A stretch of 46,170 bases of DNA from assembly GCA_903907985.1 (NCBI GenBank), contig CAIVQG010000057.1, forward strand, positions 142,614 to 188,783, written 5' to 3'. The DNA comes from an uncultured delta proteobacterium. GTDB lineage: Bacteria; Desulfobacterota; Syntrophia; Syntrophales; Smithellaceae. The notes below the pieces were generated by a model. It made no database searches and was not told the origin of the DNA. It was given only the letters and a program-made list of their open reading frames with translations. Below, one piece after another: positions 22,497 to 29,964 of the stretch. Both the position numbers and the translations under genes were made by a program. The stretch's first letter is position 1; each line of letters begins with the position of its first letter.

Positions 22497-23642
22497 TCAA
22501 CGGCAATATCCCTTGCCTTTAACAAATTCTAACATTTTGCAATTTCCTAGTTCACAAGCTTTTTGAACATCATGGCATCCAAGATTGTAGTTGCCCTGCA
22601 ATAAATAAGCACCCCCCCTGTTATTCCAGGCGCCGTCATTTTTCGGGTTTAAACGTATGGCCTCATTAAAGTCTTCAATGGCACGCTGATTCTGGCCAAG
22701 TTTAAGGTAAGTTGTTCCCCTGTGTTCGTAGTAATTGTCACTATCAGGCCGGCGGCGGATGGCCTCGTCGAAATCCTTAATGGCGCTCTGAAACTGATCA
22801 AGGTTAGCGTAAGCAATCCCCCGGTTGTTGTATGCCATGGAAAGATTCTTGTTGTGGGGAGCCAGTCGCATAAGCTCACTATAATCATCTATTGCCCGCT
22901 GGTGCTGGTTGAGTTCAAAGTATGCTTGCCCCCGGCCGAAGTATGCCAAGGAATTATTAGGATTGAGACGGATGGACTCGTTCAGGTACTCAATAGCCTT
23001 TATAGGGTCTGTGAATTTGTCGTTCTGCAAGAGTGCCAGAGCTTTATTAAACCAATCTATGGCTTTAAGCCCTTGAGAGACATCCTGAAACTGTTTTTTC
23101 AGTCCCCCTGTGCTTTGCTTTTTCGCCATCAGGCGCTGGTTTGCTGCGCCCAGTCTGGCAACTTCATCCAGCAATTCCTTTTCCTTGTTTCTGGCCTGAT
23201 TGAGTTGATCCAAGTGGGTTCTATCTTGTAGTAGCTTTTTGACGCTGCTTTCCAAGACGGAAGTATCAACAATAATCTTTGCGACTACTTCAATCCCGAA
23301 GGCTTCCCCGGTAATGTAGTTCTTCTGTGATACAATCTCAGATTTCAAGACACCCGCTGATATGGCCAATATTTCATCCTTGTCCACTTTTGCATCTTTC
23401 ACAATAGTCAGGGCTTCCACATAAACCCCGGCCATTTCCAATGCCTCCCGCTTAGCCTTTGCTACAGCTGAAATCAGGGCGTCATCGGCGGATTGACTAC
23501 CTCCGAAAGCTTGCTTGACGGTATGGGTGATGGTCTGTATTTCACAGAATGAAGGTGTTGGGAAAAGGGAAATGATGAGGACTGATATAAAGGCAATGAC
23601 TATTTTCGCTTCTTTCGCATTATTCGCAGGGTATAGTTCCAT
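22497..23642 (-). CDS. Secreted TPR protein (381 aa)
   Basis: N-terminal signal peptide (IVIAFISVLIISLFPTPSFC). Residues 40-150 resemble a surface-protein domain with basic helices (AVAKAKREALEMAGVYVEA), followed by a coiled coil (about 145-175) and at least four TPR units, each ending in ESIRLNPNN, ELMRLAPHN, EAIRRRPDS or EAIRLNPKN. ATG 23642 is chosen because AAGGAG is 7 nt upstream; an ATG at 23648 is too close. Probably a periplasmic interaction protein working with the downstream lipoprotein. The first codons overlap a 3x9-bp repeat array, which encodes NNAKEAKI. Confidence 0.85.
   Translation of the reverse strand: MELYPANNAKEAKIVIAFISVLIISLFPTPSFCEIQTITHTVKQAFGGSQSADDALISAVAKAKREALEMAGVYVEALTIVKDAKVDKDEILAISAGVLKSEIVSQKNYITGEAFGIEVVAKIIVDTSVLESSVKKLLQDRTHLDQLNQARNKEKELLDEVARLGAANQRLMAKKQSTGGLKKQFQDVSQGLKAIDWFNKALALLQNDKFTDPIKAIEYLNESIRLNPNNSLAYFGRGQAYFELNQHQRAIDDYSELMRLAPHNKNLSMAYNNRGIAYANLDQFQSAIKDFDEAIRRRPDSDNYYEHRGTTYLKLGQNQRAIEDFNEAIRLNPKNDGAWNNRGGAYLLQGNYNLGCHDVQKACELGNCKMLEFVKGKGYCR
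23601..23627 (-). repeat. Third triple of 9-bp GCGAANNAA units, inside the TPR gene
   Basis: Minus strand GCGAATAAT, GCGAAAGAA, GCGAAAATA, read in frame as part of the signal-peptide region of the TPR protein. Same unit as 18433 and 18480. Confidence 0.65.
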
Positions 23643-23730
23643 TTGCATTCTCCTTTCCGCTATTTATGGCGTAACTATAAAATTAAATCCAGTGCTTTGT
23701 TTTGTTCATCTACTGAAGCACAATCAGCAA

Positions 23731-23772
23731 TAAAAAAGCCGGAACCAGCGTGATTAAACGCTAATCCCGGCT
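23731..23772 (-). terminator. Intrinsic terminator after the antiporter gene
   Basis: Minus-strand stem AGCCGG...CCGGCT (23772-23737) with an inner AGCG/CGCT pair, followed by TTTTTT. It ends the antiporter transcript before the TPR gene. Confidence 0.8.
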
Positions 23773-23922
23773 CAAGTGTTTTGATACCGTGTCAAATTAA
23801 GTCTTTTCTTGACAGCTATAACATCTACTTATCAAGTATTTTTGGTTCGGCTATAGCGCGACGATTACCACTTCTAATCTTCAAAGATGACCAATATCTA
23901 AGATATACGGCATTCATTAGAA

Positions 23923-25125
23923 TTACAGTTTATTAATAATATCTTTTTGGTCGGGAACCTGATCATCCAAAATAGGTGCTTCGAGCAGATGAATCGGTAG
24001 AAAGAATTTGTTCGCAATGAGCGTCGGTATCACAGCACTGGCAATTACAGCTCCGACAATGTAAGAATACTGTGCCTGCGTAATGATATTATTAGTCAAG
24101 CCATATAATGCGGAGATGGTTCCGAATGTCAAGCCGGTGGACATCAGCAGAGTGTAATACCATTTCTCATTTTTATCCTCCCGAAAACGATGAATGGCCG
24201 GATACAGCCCGAATATCTTAGTAATAACTTTACCGCCAAAAAGCACAAGAAATATAACGGGAGCAGCGGCAAGCGCCGGTATTGAAACAAGAGCTCCAGC
24301 CCTCAAGAAATATAACGGTGTTAAAAAGCCAACAGTCAAAGTTCTTAATCTTCGAACAAAATGACCGTCCTTTTCCATGGTTTTTGCCAAAACCATTCCC
24401 AGCACATAGGCAGGCAACACCGGTTCGCTGCCTGACCATAAAGCAAGCACGCCCATAGCAAGCAGGACGAAAAGTACCCATTTCGCGCGGATTGCGGCGG
24501 TCTTATAGGCGAAACGACGAATGATGAAATCCGTCAAAGGGGCTAAAGTAAAAATCAAAAGAATCGTTGCCGCAATGAATATCAATGTTTTATAAGTGAA
24601 AGGGGCAAATATTAAACCCAATGCGATAACGGTTCCCAGGTCATTGATGAAACAGGCGCCTAAAACACCCTTGCCGAATTCTGTTTTATTAAATCCATAT
24701 TCCAGCATTACCGCATAGACGACGGCCATGGAGGTCGTGGAAAGCGCGATTCCGCACAAAAGACTGGCCTGCATATTCCATCCGATAAGATAATAGGCAA
24801 TCAAAGAGCAGCCAATAAAGGGCGCGGAAAATCCGATCAATCCTATTACGGAGACTTCCGTGATCTTGGATTTCATGGCATCGGGATTTAGCTCCGCTCC
24901 CGCAAGAAACGTCAACAAGATAGCGCCTACGCCGGTTAAAAATTTGAGCCAGTCGGCATGGAGCGACAGCCTGTCAAAGTAACCGAGTTGGAAAGCGGCA
25001 AATCCGATAATCGTGCCAACGATAATCTCCACGAGGGCGATCGATATTTTCAGGCGATTGGCAAGAATGGTTGATAAAACAGCGGCGAAGAACCAAAAAG
25101 CAGCAAGCAAATAAATACTATCCAT
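23923..25125 (-). CDS. CPA-type cation/H+ antiporter under fluoride riboswitch control (400 aa)
   Basis: Integral membrane protein of about 12 segments in the Na+/H+ exchanger domain family (KefB/GerN-like). The ion-binding pair is FINDLGT near residue 160, an N-D pair as in electroneutral exchangers, where CPA2 proteins often have D-D. No C-terminal TrkA-N domain is present. Translation is predicted to be controlled by a fluoride riboswitch ending at its ribosome site (AGGAG, 7 nt before ATG), so it likely helps cells survive fluoride by adjusting pH or ions, or possibly by moving fluoride-linked ions. The terminator at 23731 isolates it from the TPR gene. Confidence 0.9.
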   Translation of the reverse strand: MDSIYLLAAFWFFAAVLSTILANRLKISIALVEIIVGTIIGFAAFQLGYFDRLSLHADWLKFLTGVGAILLTFLAGAELNPDAMKSKITEVSVIGLIGFSAPFIGCSLIAYYLIGWNMQASLLCGIALSTTSMAVVYAVMLEYGFNKTEFGKGVLGACFINDLGTVIALGLIFAPFTYKTLIFIAATILLIFTLAPLTDFIIRRFAYKTAAIRAKWVLFVLLAMGVLALWSGSEPVLPAYVLGMVLAKTMEKDGHFVRRLRTLTVGFLTPLYFLRAGALVSIPALAAAPVIFLVLFGGKVITKIFGLYPAIHRFREDKNEKWYYTLLMSTGLTFGTISALYGLTNNIITQAQYSYIVGAVIASAVIPTLIANKFFLPIHLLEAPILDDQVPDQKDIINKL

Positions 25126-25195
25126 AAAATAACTCCTATAAAAAAATAATAGGAGTCATTAGCAATGTTTGCGATTAAAGGTGAACCCCATCACC
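25126..25195 (-). promoter_or_regulatory. Fluoride (crcB) riboswitch upstream of the antiporter
   Basis: Aptamer on the minus strand from GGTGATGGGGTTCACC (25195-25180) to AATGACTCCTA (25160-25150), matching the crcB consensus GGNGATGGNGTTCNCC...GATNACNCCTA. The 3' strand CTCCTA normally pairs in the pseudoknot; here ACTCCTAT (25156-25149) is also perfectly complementary to ATAGGAGT (25139-25132), which contains the ribosome site. Fluoride binding should therefore free AGGAG and switch translation ON. Confidence 0.9.
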
Positions 25196-25231
25196 CGCGC
25201 GGGAAAGCGATAAGTCTTTACGGCATGAGGC

Positions 25232-25259
25232 AATTAACAAAACGGCATATGATTGTCAA
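25232..25259 (-). promoter_or_regulatory. Promoter of the riboswitch-antiporter unit
   Basis: Minus strand TTGACA (25259-25254), 16 bp, TTAATT (25237-25232), about 35 nt before the aptamer. Confidence 0.6.
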
Positions 25260-25285
25260 CAAAATATTTGGCGGCGTTTTTTAAA

Positions 25286-25918
25286 TTAGAACTTATTTTT
25301 GATCATTTCAACCATACCCAAAGGATAGCCACCGGTAAAGGAAGCCATGCTGTGAATATGAGCATCCTGCCAGTTTAAATGATATTTATCAGAGTGTGAC
25401 CGAATAAAAGAAATAACATCTTCGTGTTTCAAATAATGCAGAGAAATTGTGTACACCGGAATAAGCTGTGCTTTCAATAGCATTAAATCATTTGCTGGCA
25501 GAAAGTTTTCCGCAATGGCGATAAACTGAAAATGTTCTTCCTCAATGAGATACCTTAGAAAAATAATTTTCTGTGGGGTTAATTTCGCGACATTGTCAAA
25601 AACGATGACGCGTTTGTTTATGGTTGACGAGCCAATCGTAGCGATGCGATAGCGCATGGACTTATAACCCATTTTTTTGCCGGTTTTTTTGAGTCGTGAA
25701 AAGATATGGAGTTCTTTCACAAGTATTTTACTCATTTTGCCGGGCGTTTGACCAAAATCTACAAAAACAAATAGTCGCTTGTCGCCTATCTTTTTTGCTA
25801 TTTCCTTTACAAGCGCGGTGCGTCCGATGCCGAATTTTCCACTAAGAACGATATTCTTCCCCTGTTGCAACTCTTTTATGATTTTCTTTTTTTCATTTTC
25901 CCGGCCTACAAAAATCAT
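25286..25918 (-). CDS. ATPase of the AAA/archaeal-ATPase type with altered Walker A (210 aa)
   Basis: Starts FVGRENEKKKIIKELQ, the opening typical of AAA_16/archaeal ATPases, then a P-loop GKFGIGRTAL in which the usual lysine is replaced by arginine (R at about 33), and a Walker B strand RVIVFDNVAKL. The C-terminal part (about 140-205) is helical. With the K-to-R change it may bind but poorly hydrolyse ATP. It lies between the GGGtGRT gene and the antiporter, upstream of the antiporter's own promoter. The function is unknown. Confidence 0.7.
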   Translation of the reverse strand: MIFVGRENEKKKIIKELQQGKNIVLSGKFGIGRTALVKEIAKKIGDKRLFVFVDFGQTPGKMSKILVKELHIFSRLKKTGKKMGYKSMRYRIATIGSSTINKRVIVFDNVAKLTPQKIIFLRYLIEEEHFQFIAIAENFLPANDLMLLKAQLIPVYTISLHYLKHEDVISFIRSHSDKYHLNWQDAHIHSMASFTGGYPLGMVEMIKNKF

Positions 25919-25976
25919 ATAAATACCTCTCTCTTATTTTTCGACAGTAAGGATAGACGGTATTTTGATCATGTGT

Positions 25977-26012
25977 GTGCCACACTGTCCGTAAAATAAG
26001 GCAGTGTGGCAC
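25977..26012. terminator. Strong inverted repeat after the GGGtGRT gene
   Basis: Perfect 11-bp arms GTGCCACACTG (25977-25987) and CAGTGTGGCAC (26002-26012) with a 14-nt loop. No T-run follows, so it may act as an mRNA 3' stabiliser or factor-dependent terminator between GGGtGRT and the ATPase. Confidence 0.55.
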
Positions 26013-26026
26013 TCGATAGATAATGG

Positions 26027-27025
26027 TTATTTCATTGCCTGTTCCACAGCAACAGCAACAGCAACCGATGCGCCCACCATTGGATTATTTCCCATTCCAA
26101 TTAATCCCATCATTTCCACATGGGCGGGAACGGATGATGAACCTGCAAACTGTGCGTCGGAATGCATTCGTCCCATCGTGTCGGTCATACCATAGGATGC
26201 CGGTCCTGCAGCCATGTTGTCGGGATGAAGTGTTCTTCCTGTGCCACCGCCGGAGGCTACGGAGAAAAACTTTTTTCCCGCTAGCAGTCGTTCTTTTTTG
26301 TAAACACCCATAACCGGATGTTGGAAACGTGTCGGATTTGTGGAATTCCCCGTTATGGCAACATCAACGCCTTCCAGATGCATGATGGCCACGCCCTCAC
26401 GCACATCATCTGCTCCAAAACATCTGACCGCCGCGCGATCACCAGTGGAATAAGCTTTTTCCTTCGCCACGGAGACCTTCCCTGTTTTATAGTCGAAAGC
26501 TGTTGCGACGTGGGTGAATCCGTTTATACGGGCTATAATGTAAGCGGCGTCTTTGCCTAATCCATTAAGAATTACCCGCAGAGGAGCTTTTCTTGCCTTG
26601 TTTGCGGATTTGGCAAGGCCGATGGCACCTTCTGCCGCTGCGAATGATTCGTGTCCAGCGCAGAAAGCGAAACAGGTGGTTTCTTCACGCAGAAGCATGG
26701 AAGCAAGATTTCCGTGACCGATGCCCACTTGACGGTCATCGGCGACTGATCCGGGAATGCAGAACGACTGAAGTCCTTCGCCTAGCGTTTTGGCAACATC
26801 AGCGGCATTTTTTTGCCCCTTCTTTATCGCGGCGGCGGCGCCTACAAGATAGGCCCATCCGGCGTTATCAAATGAAATCGGCTGAATATCCTTTACAATT
26901 TTTCGAACATCAATGCTTTTCCCGATGCATACTTTTTCGGCTTCCTCTAAGGAGGAAATTCCATATTTGGCGAGAAAAGGAGTGATTTGTTGAATTCTTC
27001 TTTCGTATCCTTCAAATATAGCCAT
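26027..27025 (-). CDS. GGGtGRT family protein (332 aa)
   Basis: Defined by the motif VASGGGTGRTLHPDN near residue 258, after which the family is named. Typical of strict anaerobes and usually next to a NifU/IscU-like scaffold, as here (11-bp gap). It has several Gly/Ala-rich segments (IGHGNLASMLLREETTCFAFCAGHESFAAAEGA is too long to be one motif but contains conserved C and H). It likely works with the scaffold in metal or Fe-S handling; no reaction is established. The ribosome site is AAGGAG. Complete and unbroken. Confidence 0.9.
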   Translation of the reverse strand: MAIFEGYERRIQQITPFLAKYGISSLEEAEKVCIGKSIDVRKIVKDIQPISFDNAGWAYLVGAAAAIKKGQKNAADVAKTLGEGLQSFCIPGSVADDRQVGIGHGNLASMLLREETTCFAFCAGHESFAAAEGAIGLAKSANKARKAPLRVILNGLGKDAAYIIARINGFTHVATAFDYKTGKVSVAKEKAYSTGDRAAVRCFGADDVREGVAIMHLEGVDVAITGNSTNPTRFQHPVMGVYKKERLLAGKKFFSVASGGGTGRTLHPDNMAAGPASYGMTDTMGRMHSDAQFAGSSSVPAHVEMMGLIGMGNNPMVGASVAVAVAVEQAMK

Positions 27026-27036
27026 TTTTAAACTCC

Positions 27037-27729
27037 TTATCCTTTACGTGGGTTAATTGTTTTTACAGCCTCAGCAAAACGGCCGTAAGTTCCCGTAGCT
27101 TTGGTAAGCGCACTCGCTGCATCAGTACCCTTGGCAATATTATCCATCATGACGCCAAGCTGAACGAATTTGTAGCCGATTATTTCGTTGTCACTGTCGA
27201 GTCCGATTTCAGTAACATAGCCTTCAGCCATTTCCAGATAGCGGGGGCCTTTTTCCCGAGTGCCGTACATGGTGGCAATAACACTGCGCAGTCCCTTGCC
27301 CAGATCTTCCAGACCCGCGCCAATAGGCAGTCCGCCTTCGGAAAACGCGGTTTGCGTGCGGCCATAAACAATCTGGAGAAAGATTTCCCTCATGGCGACA
27401 TTGATCGCATCACAGACGAGATCGGAATTAAGTGCTTCCAGAATGGTTTTGTTCGGCAGAATTTCGGCGGCCATTGCAGCGGAATGGGTCATTCCGGTAC
27501 ATCCGATGGTTTCCACCAGCGCTTCTTCGATGATACCGTTTTTAACATTCAGGGTAAGTTTGCATGCGCCCTGCTGAGGCGCGCACCAACCGACGCCATG
27601 GGTAAGGCCGCTGATATCTTTAATTTCCTTCACCTGTGTCCACTTGCCCTCTTGAGGAATGGGGGCGGGACCGTTTTTAGCGCCCTTGGCGACTACGCAC
27701 ATTTGTTCAATTTCATGAGTGTGTTCCAT
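27037..27729 (-). CDS. NifU/IscU-like iron-sulfur scaffold protein (230 aa)
   Basis: NifU_N-type scaffold. Conserved cysteines occur in GWCAPQQGACKLTL and IGCTGMTHSAAM, with a third Cys region around DLVCDAIN. These ligate Fe-S clusters during assembly and transfer. It is longer than IscU, with an extended C-terminal part (about 130-230) specific to the group paired with GGGtGRT proteins. It follows the dynamin gene by 55 bp without a visible terminator, so read-through from the fluoride riboswitch leader is possible. The ribosome site is AAGGAG, 11 nt before ATG. Confidence 0.85.
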   Translation of the reverse strand: MEHTHEIEQMCVVAKGAKNGPAPIPQEGKWTQVKEIKDISGLTHGVGWCAPQQGACKLTLNVKNGIIEEALVETIGCTGMTHSAAMAAEILPNKTILEALNSDLVCDAINVAMREIFLQIVYGRTQTAFSEGGLPIGAGLEDLGKGLRSVIATMYGTREKGPRYLEMAEGYVTEIGLDSDNEIIGYKFVQLGVMMDNIAKGTDAASALTKATGTYGRFAEAVKTINPRKG

Positions 27730-27784
27730 AAAAAATAAATCTCCTTCCAGTCATATTCTTTCCTTTCTTTAAAAAAAGTTGGTT

Positions 27785-29452
27785 TTATTCTGATAAATTT
27801 TCAGATATTTTTTTTATTTGCATGATCAATTGTTTAATGTCATCCGTCTGGCCTTGTGTCCGGGAAAGCAGTGCTTCGATGGTCGCGAGTTCTTCCTGAA
27901 TGTAAATAATTGCTTGGATGCGCATTGCCTCAATAGCATTATTTACATTCTTTTCCCACTGGTAAGCCAGCCTCGACAAGTTGATCTCCACTTCTTTCGG
28001 AATTCCTTGAAGAAAATGCCGCTCAAAGAGCCGCCGGAACAAGAACATGGGAATGAGAAACCATAGTAGATCCAGATGAATATCAAAAGATTTTGTGAAG
28101 GCAATGTCAGGGTGATCGGGTTCGGCAACGTCTATTTTCCAATTGATCCCAACCAGCTTTACACCCAGCACATTTTCAATATTGTCGTCAAGGAATTTGC
28201 GGAAAGCTCCCAGAGATCTCGAAAAGCTCGCATGTGCTTTTTTCAGTGTTCCCAGAAAATGAACATGCTCGGTTTTGGAAAGGTGGTGCATTTCCTCGGA
28301 GAGAGTTTCTGATACCCATGCTTCATAACGCCGGGAGAGTCTCCAGAGATTGCCCTGCCATAAGGGCATATCTTTTTCCAGCTTTCCTTTTACTTTTCTG
28401 ATCAGTGGCACCAAAAATTGTTCCAAATAGGTTTCAATAATGGGGCGGGTTTGCCGCTGATGCTCACGCGAAATAATACCCAGTTCTTCGCGCATCATGG
28501 TTTCATTGACTTTCTCATTGAGAATTTGCTCACTCAGGTTCTCACGATTCAAATCAGCCTGCAAAGATGAATGCAGCGCGATACTGAGATAACTCAGGCA
28601 GCTCTGTGACAATGAGTTGGTTTTATGCTTTAGAATTCTTAAAAATTCAGAATCACGGTTTGCACAAATCGTCTGAAAAATGCTTTGTTCAATGAGGTGT
28701 TTATATTCATCAGTCTTACTTTTTGTAGAATATAGATATACAGGTAGCGTCCGGTGAAGTTCCCGCTGGAGTGTCTGCTGAAAGAACGTGATAACTTCCT
28801 GTTGCTGATCAGGTGTAAGAAGATCGGCCTTAGTCAGTAAAATAATAATATTCGGTGTATGATTGGTCAGTTCTCGAATCAAATCCAGATCATTCTCCGA
28901 CAGAGGCCGGTCGGAGCTTACGGCCAGAATGGCTGTTCCAACTGCTGGAAGCCAGCTTTCGGATGTGGACTGGTGATATTTGTAGACACTGCCGAGGCCG
29001 GGTGTATCCACTAATCGCAAGCCGGAATATTTTTGCAAAATGGGCAATTCAATATCCACAATCGCGACGTTTTTATCATTGCCGGGATTTTTAGACTCCG
29101 ACGTAAACTCAACAATATCGGACATCGGCGCTTCCGTTGTTCGTCCATTGAAATGGCGCACCAATGCGCGTTCCTTCGCTCCATATTGTAGGCGCGTAAC
29201 TGCGGTGGTAACCGGAATAGCGCCAACAGGCAAAACACTCTGACCAAGCAGGCTATTAAGAAAAGAACTTTTCCCGGCCTTGAACTGTCCTAAAACAGCC
29301 ACATCGATGGGTGGATTTTCCAAAAGTAAATTCTGAGCGGCAGACAGTTGTCGCTTTAGTGTAACCATTTGGAAGCGATTGCAGGCTTCAGAAATTATTT
29401 CTAATAGGTTACGGATATCGGATAGGGGTATTTGGCTTGAAAGATTATCCAT
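27785..29452 (-). CDS. Bacterial dynamin-like GTPase under fluoride riboswitch control (555 aa)
   Basis: Dynamin-family GTPase. G1 GQFKAGKSSF near residue 57, G3 DTPGLG near 152, G4 LTKADLL near 212. The rest is helical with long coiled segments, and a hydrophobic stretch LDLLWFLIPMFLF near residue 468 could insert in or lie on the membrane, as in other bacterial dynamins. These proteins bind, fuse or remodel membranes. ATG 29452 is chosen (MDNLSSQIPL): the longer frame starts with GTG 29461 inside the ribosome-site hairpin. The leader is a fluoride riboswitch. The C-terminal 90 residues may form the middle/paddle region. Confidence 0.85.
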   Translation of the reverse strand: MDNLSSQIPLSDIRNLLEIISEACNRFQMVTLKRQLSAAQNLLLENPPIDVAVLGQFKAGKSSFLNSLLGQSVLPVGAIPVTTAVTRLQYGAKERALVRHFNGRTTEAPMSDIVEFTSESKNPGNDKNVAIVDIELPILQKYSGLRLVDTPGLGSVYKYHQSTSESWLPAVGTAILAVSSDRPLSENDLDLIRELTNHTPNIIILLTKADLLTPDQQQEVITFFQQTLQRELHRTLPVYLYSTKSKTDEYKHLIEQSIFQTICANRDSEFLRILKHKTNSLSQSCLSYLSIALHSSLQADLNRENLSEQILNEKVNETMMREELGIISREHQRQTRPIIETYLEQFLVPLIRKVKGKLEKDMPLWQGNLWRLSRRYEAWVSETLSEEMHHLSKTEHVHFLGTLKKAHASFSRSLGAFRKFLDDNIENVLGVKLVGINWKIDVAEPDHPDIAFTKSFDIHLDLLWFLIPMFLFRRLFERHFLQGIPKEVEINLSRLAYQWEKNVNNAIEAMRIQAIIYIQEELATIEALLSRTQGQTDDIKQLIMQIKKISENLSE

Positions 29453-29528
29453 ATATAACACCTACAGGTCGAATTAACTGTAGGAGTTATCAGCCACATG
29501 GGCGGTTAATAAGGTGAACTCCATCACC
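29453..29528 (-). promoter_or_regulatory. Fluoride (crcB) riboswitch upstream of the dynamin-like gene
   Basis: Aptamer on the minus strand: GGTGATGGAGTTCACC (29528-29513), TTAACCGCCCATGTGGCTGA in the variable stem, then TAACTCCTAC, an almost perfect match to the crcB consensus. AACTCCTACAG (29488-29478) pairs with CTGTAGGTGTT (29467-29457) with one mismatch and a 10-nt loop; the latter carries the AGGTG ribosome site. As at 25126, the aptamer 3' strand doubles as anti-Shine-Dalgarno, so fluoride should turn translation ON. Confidence 0.92.
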
Positions 29529-29560
29529 TATAATTAAAACGACATAAAATTGTGGCACTA

Positions 29561-29589
29561 AATGTATTTAAAAAGGTATATTTAGTCAA
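29561..29589 (-). promoter_or_regulatory. Promoter of the riboswitch-dynamin unit
   Basis: Minus strand TTGACT (29589-29584), 17 bp, TACATT (29566-29561), leading to a leader of about 100 nt that contains the aptamer. Confidence 0.65.
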
Positions 29590-29919
29590 CATGATTATTT
29601 CTAGAGTACCTTTGTGGCTATTTAAGATATTTGTCGTTTATTTCCGATTCTAATCATTCATTTTTGTTGAGGTTGACGTTTTGTGTAGTACAGGAAGCAC
29701 TCTCTGATGCAAGTACTCATCACGCCCCGAAAATCCAAAGGTTATTGGTCAACACATTGCAAAGCTTAACCTGTAGAAATGTGAAGTTACTGTGTAGTAC
29801 GTAAGAAAATATATGGAAGTTTAAGCCGGTAAACAACATTAGTTAAGATTTAAGATTTACTGTTTAAAAACACACAAAAAGGCACACCACCTAAGGTGGC
29901 CTAATCATTGGTGAAATAA
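29590..29919. other. Gene-free right end of element B
   Basis: No coding frame is supported in these 330 bp between the dynamin promoter and the att copy. The sequence is AT-rich, and a small hairpin CCACC-TAA-GGTGG lies near 29886-29900. Integrase arm-binding sites may lie here, but none is obvious. Confidence 0.45.
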
Positions 29920-29964
29920 CTTTTAATCCGTTGGCCGGGGGTTCAAATCCCCCACGGCCCACCA
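29920..29964 (+). repeat. att site: 3' half of tRNA-Lys(UUU), second copy
   Basis: Identical over 45 bp to 15504-15548, in the same orientation. The bases before it (AATAA) do not pair with the anticodon-stem strand TCCGT, so no complete tRNA is present. It marks the right end of element B. Confidence 0.92.

Noticed and set aside
29885-29964. Complete tRNA-Lys gene at the second att copy
   Set aside because: Same reason: the 5' flank (AATAA) does not form an anticodon stem.
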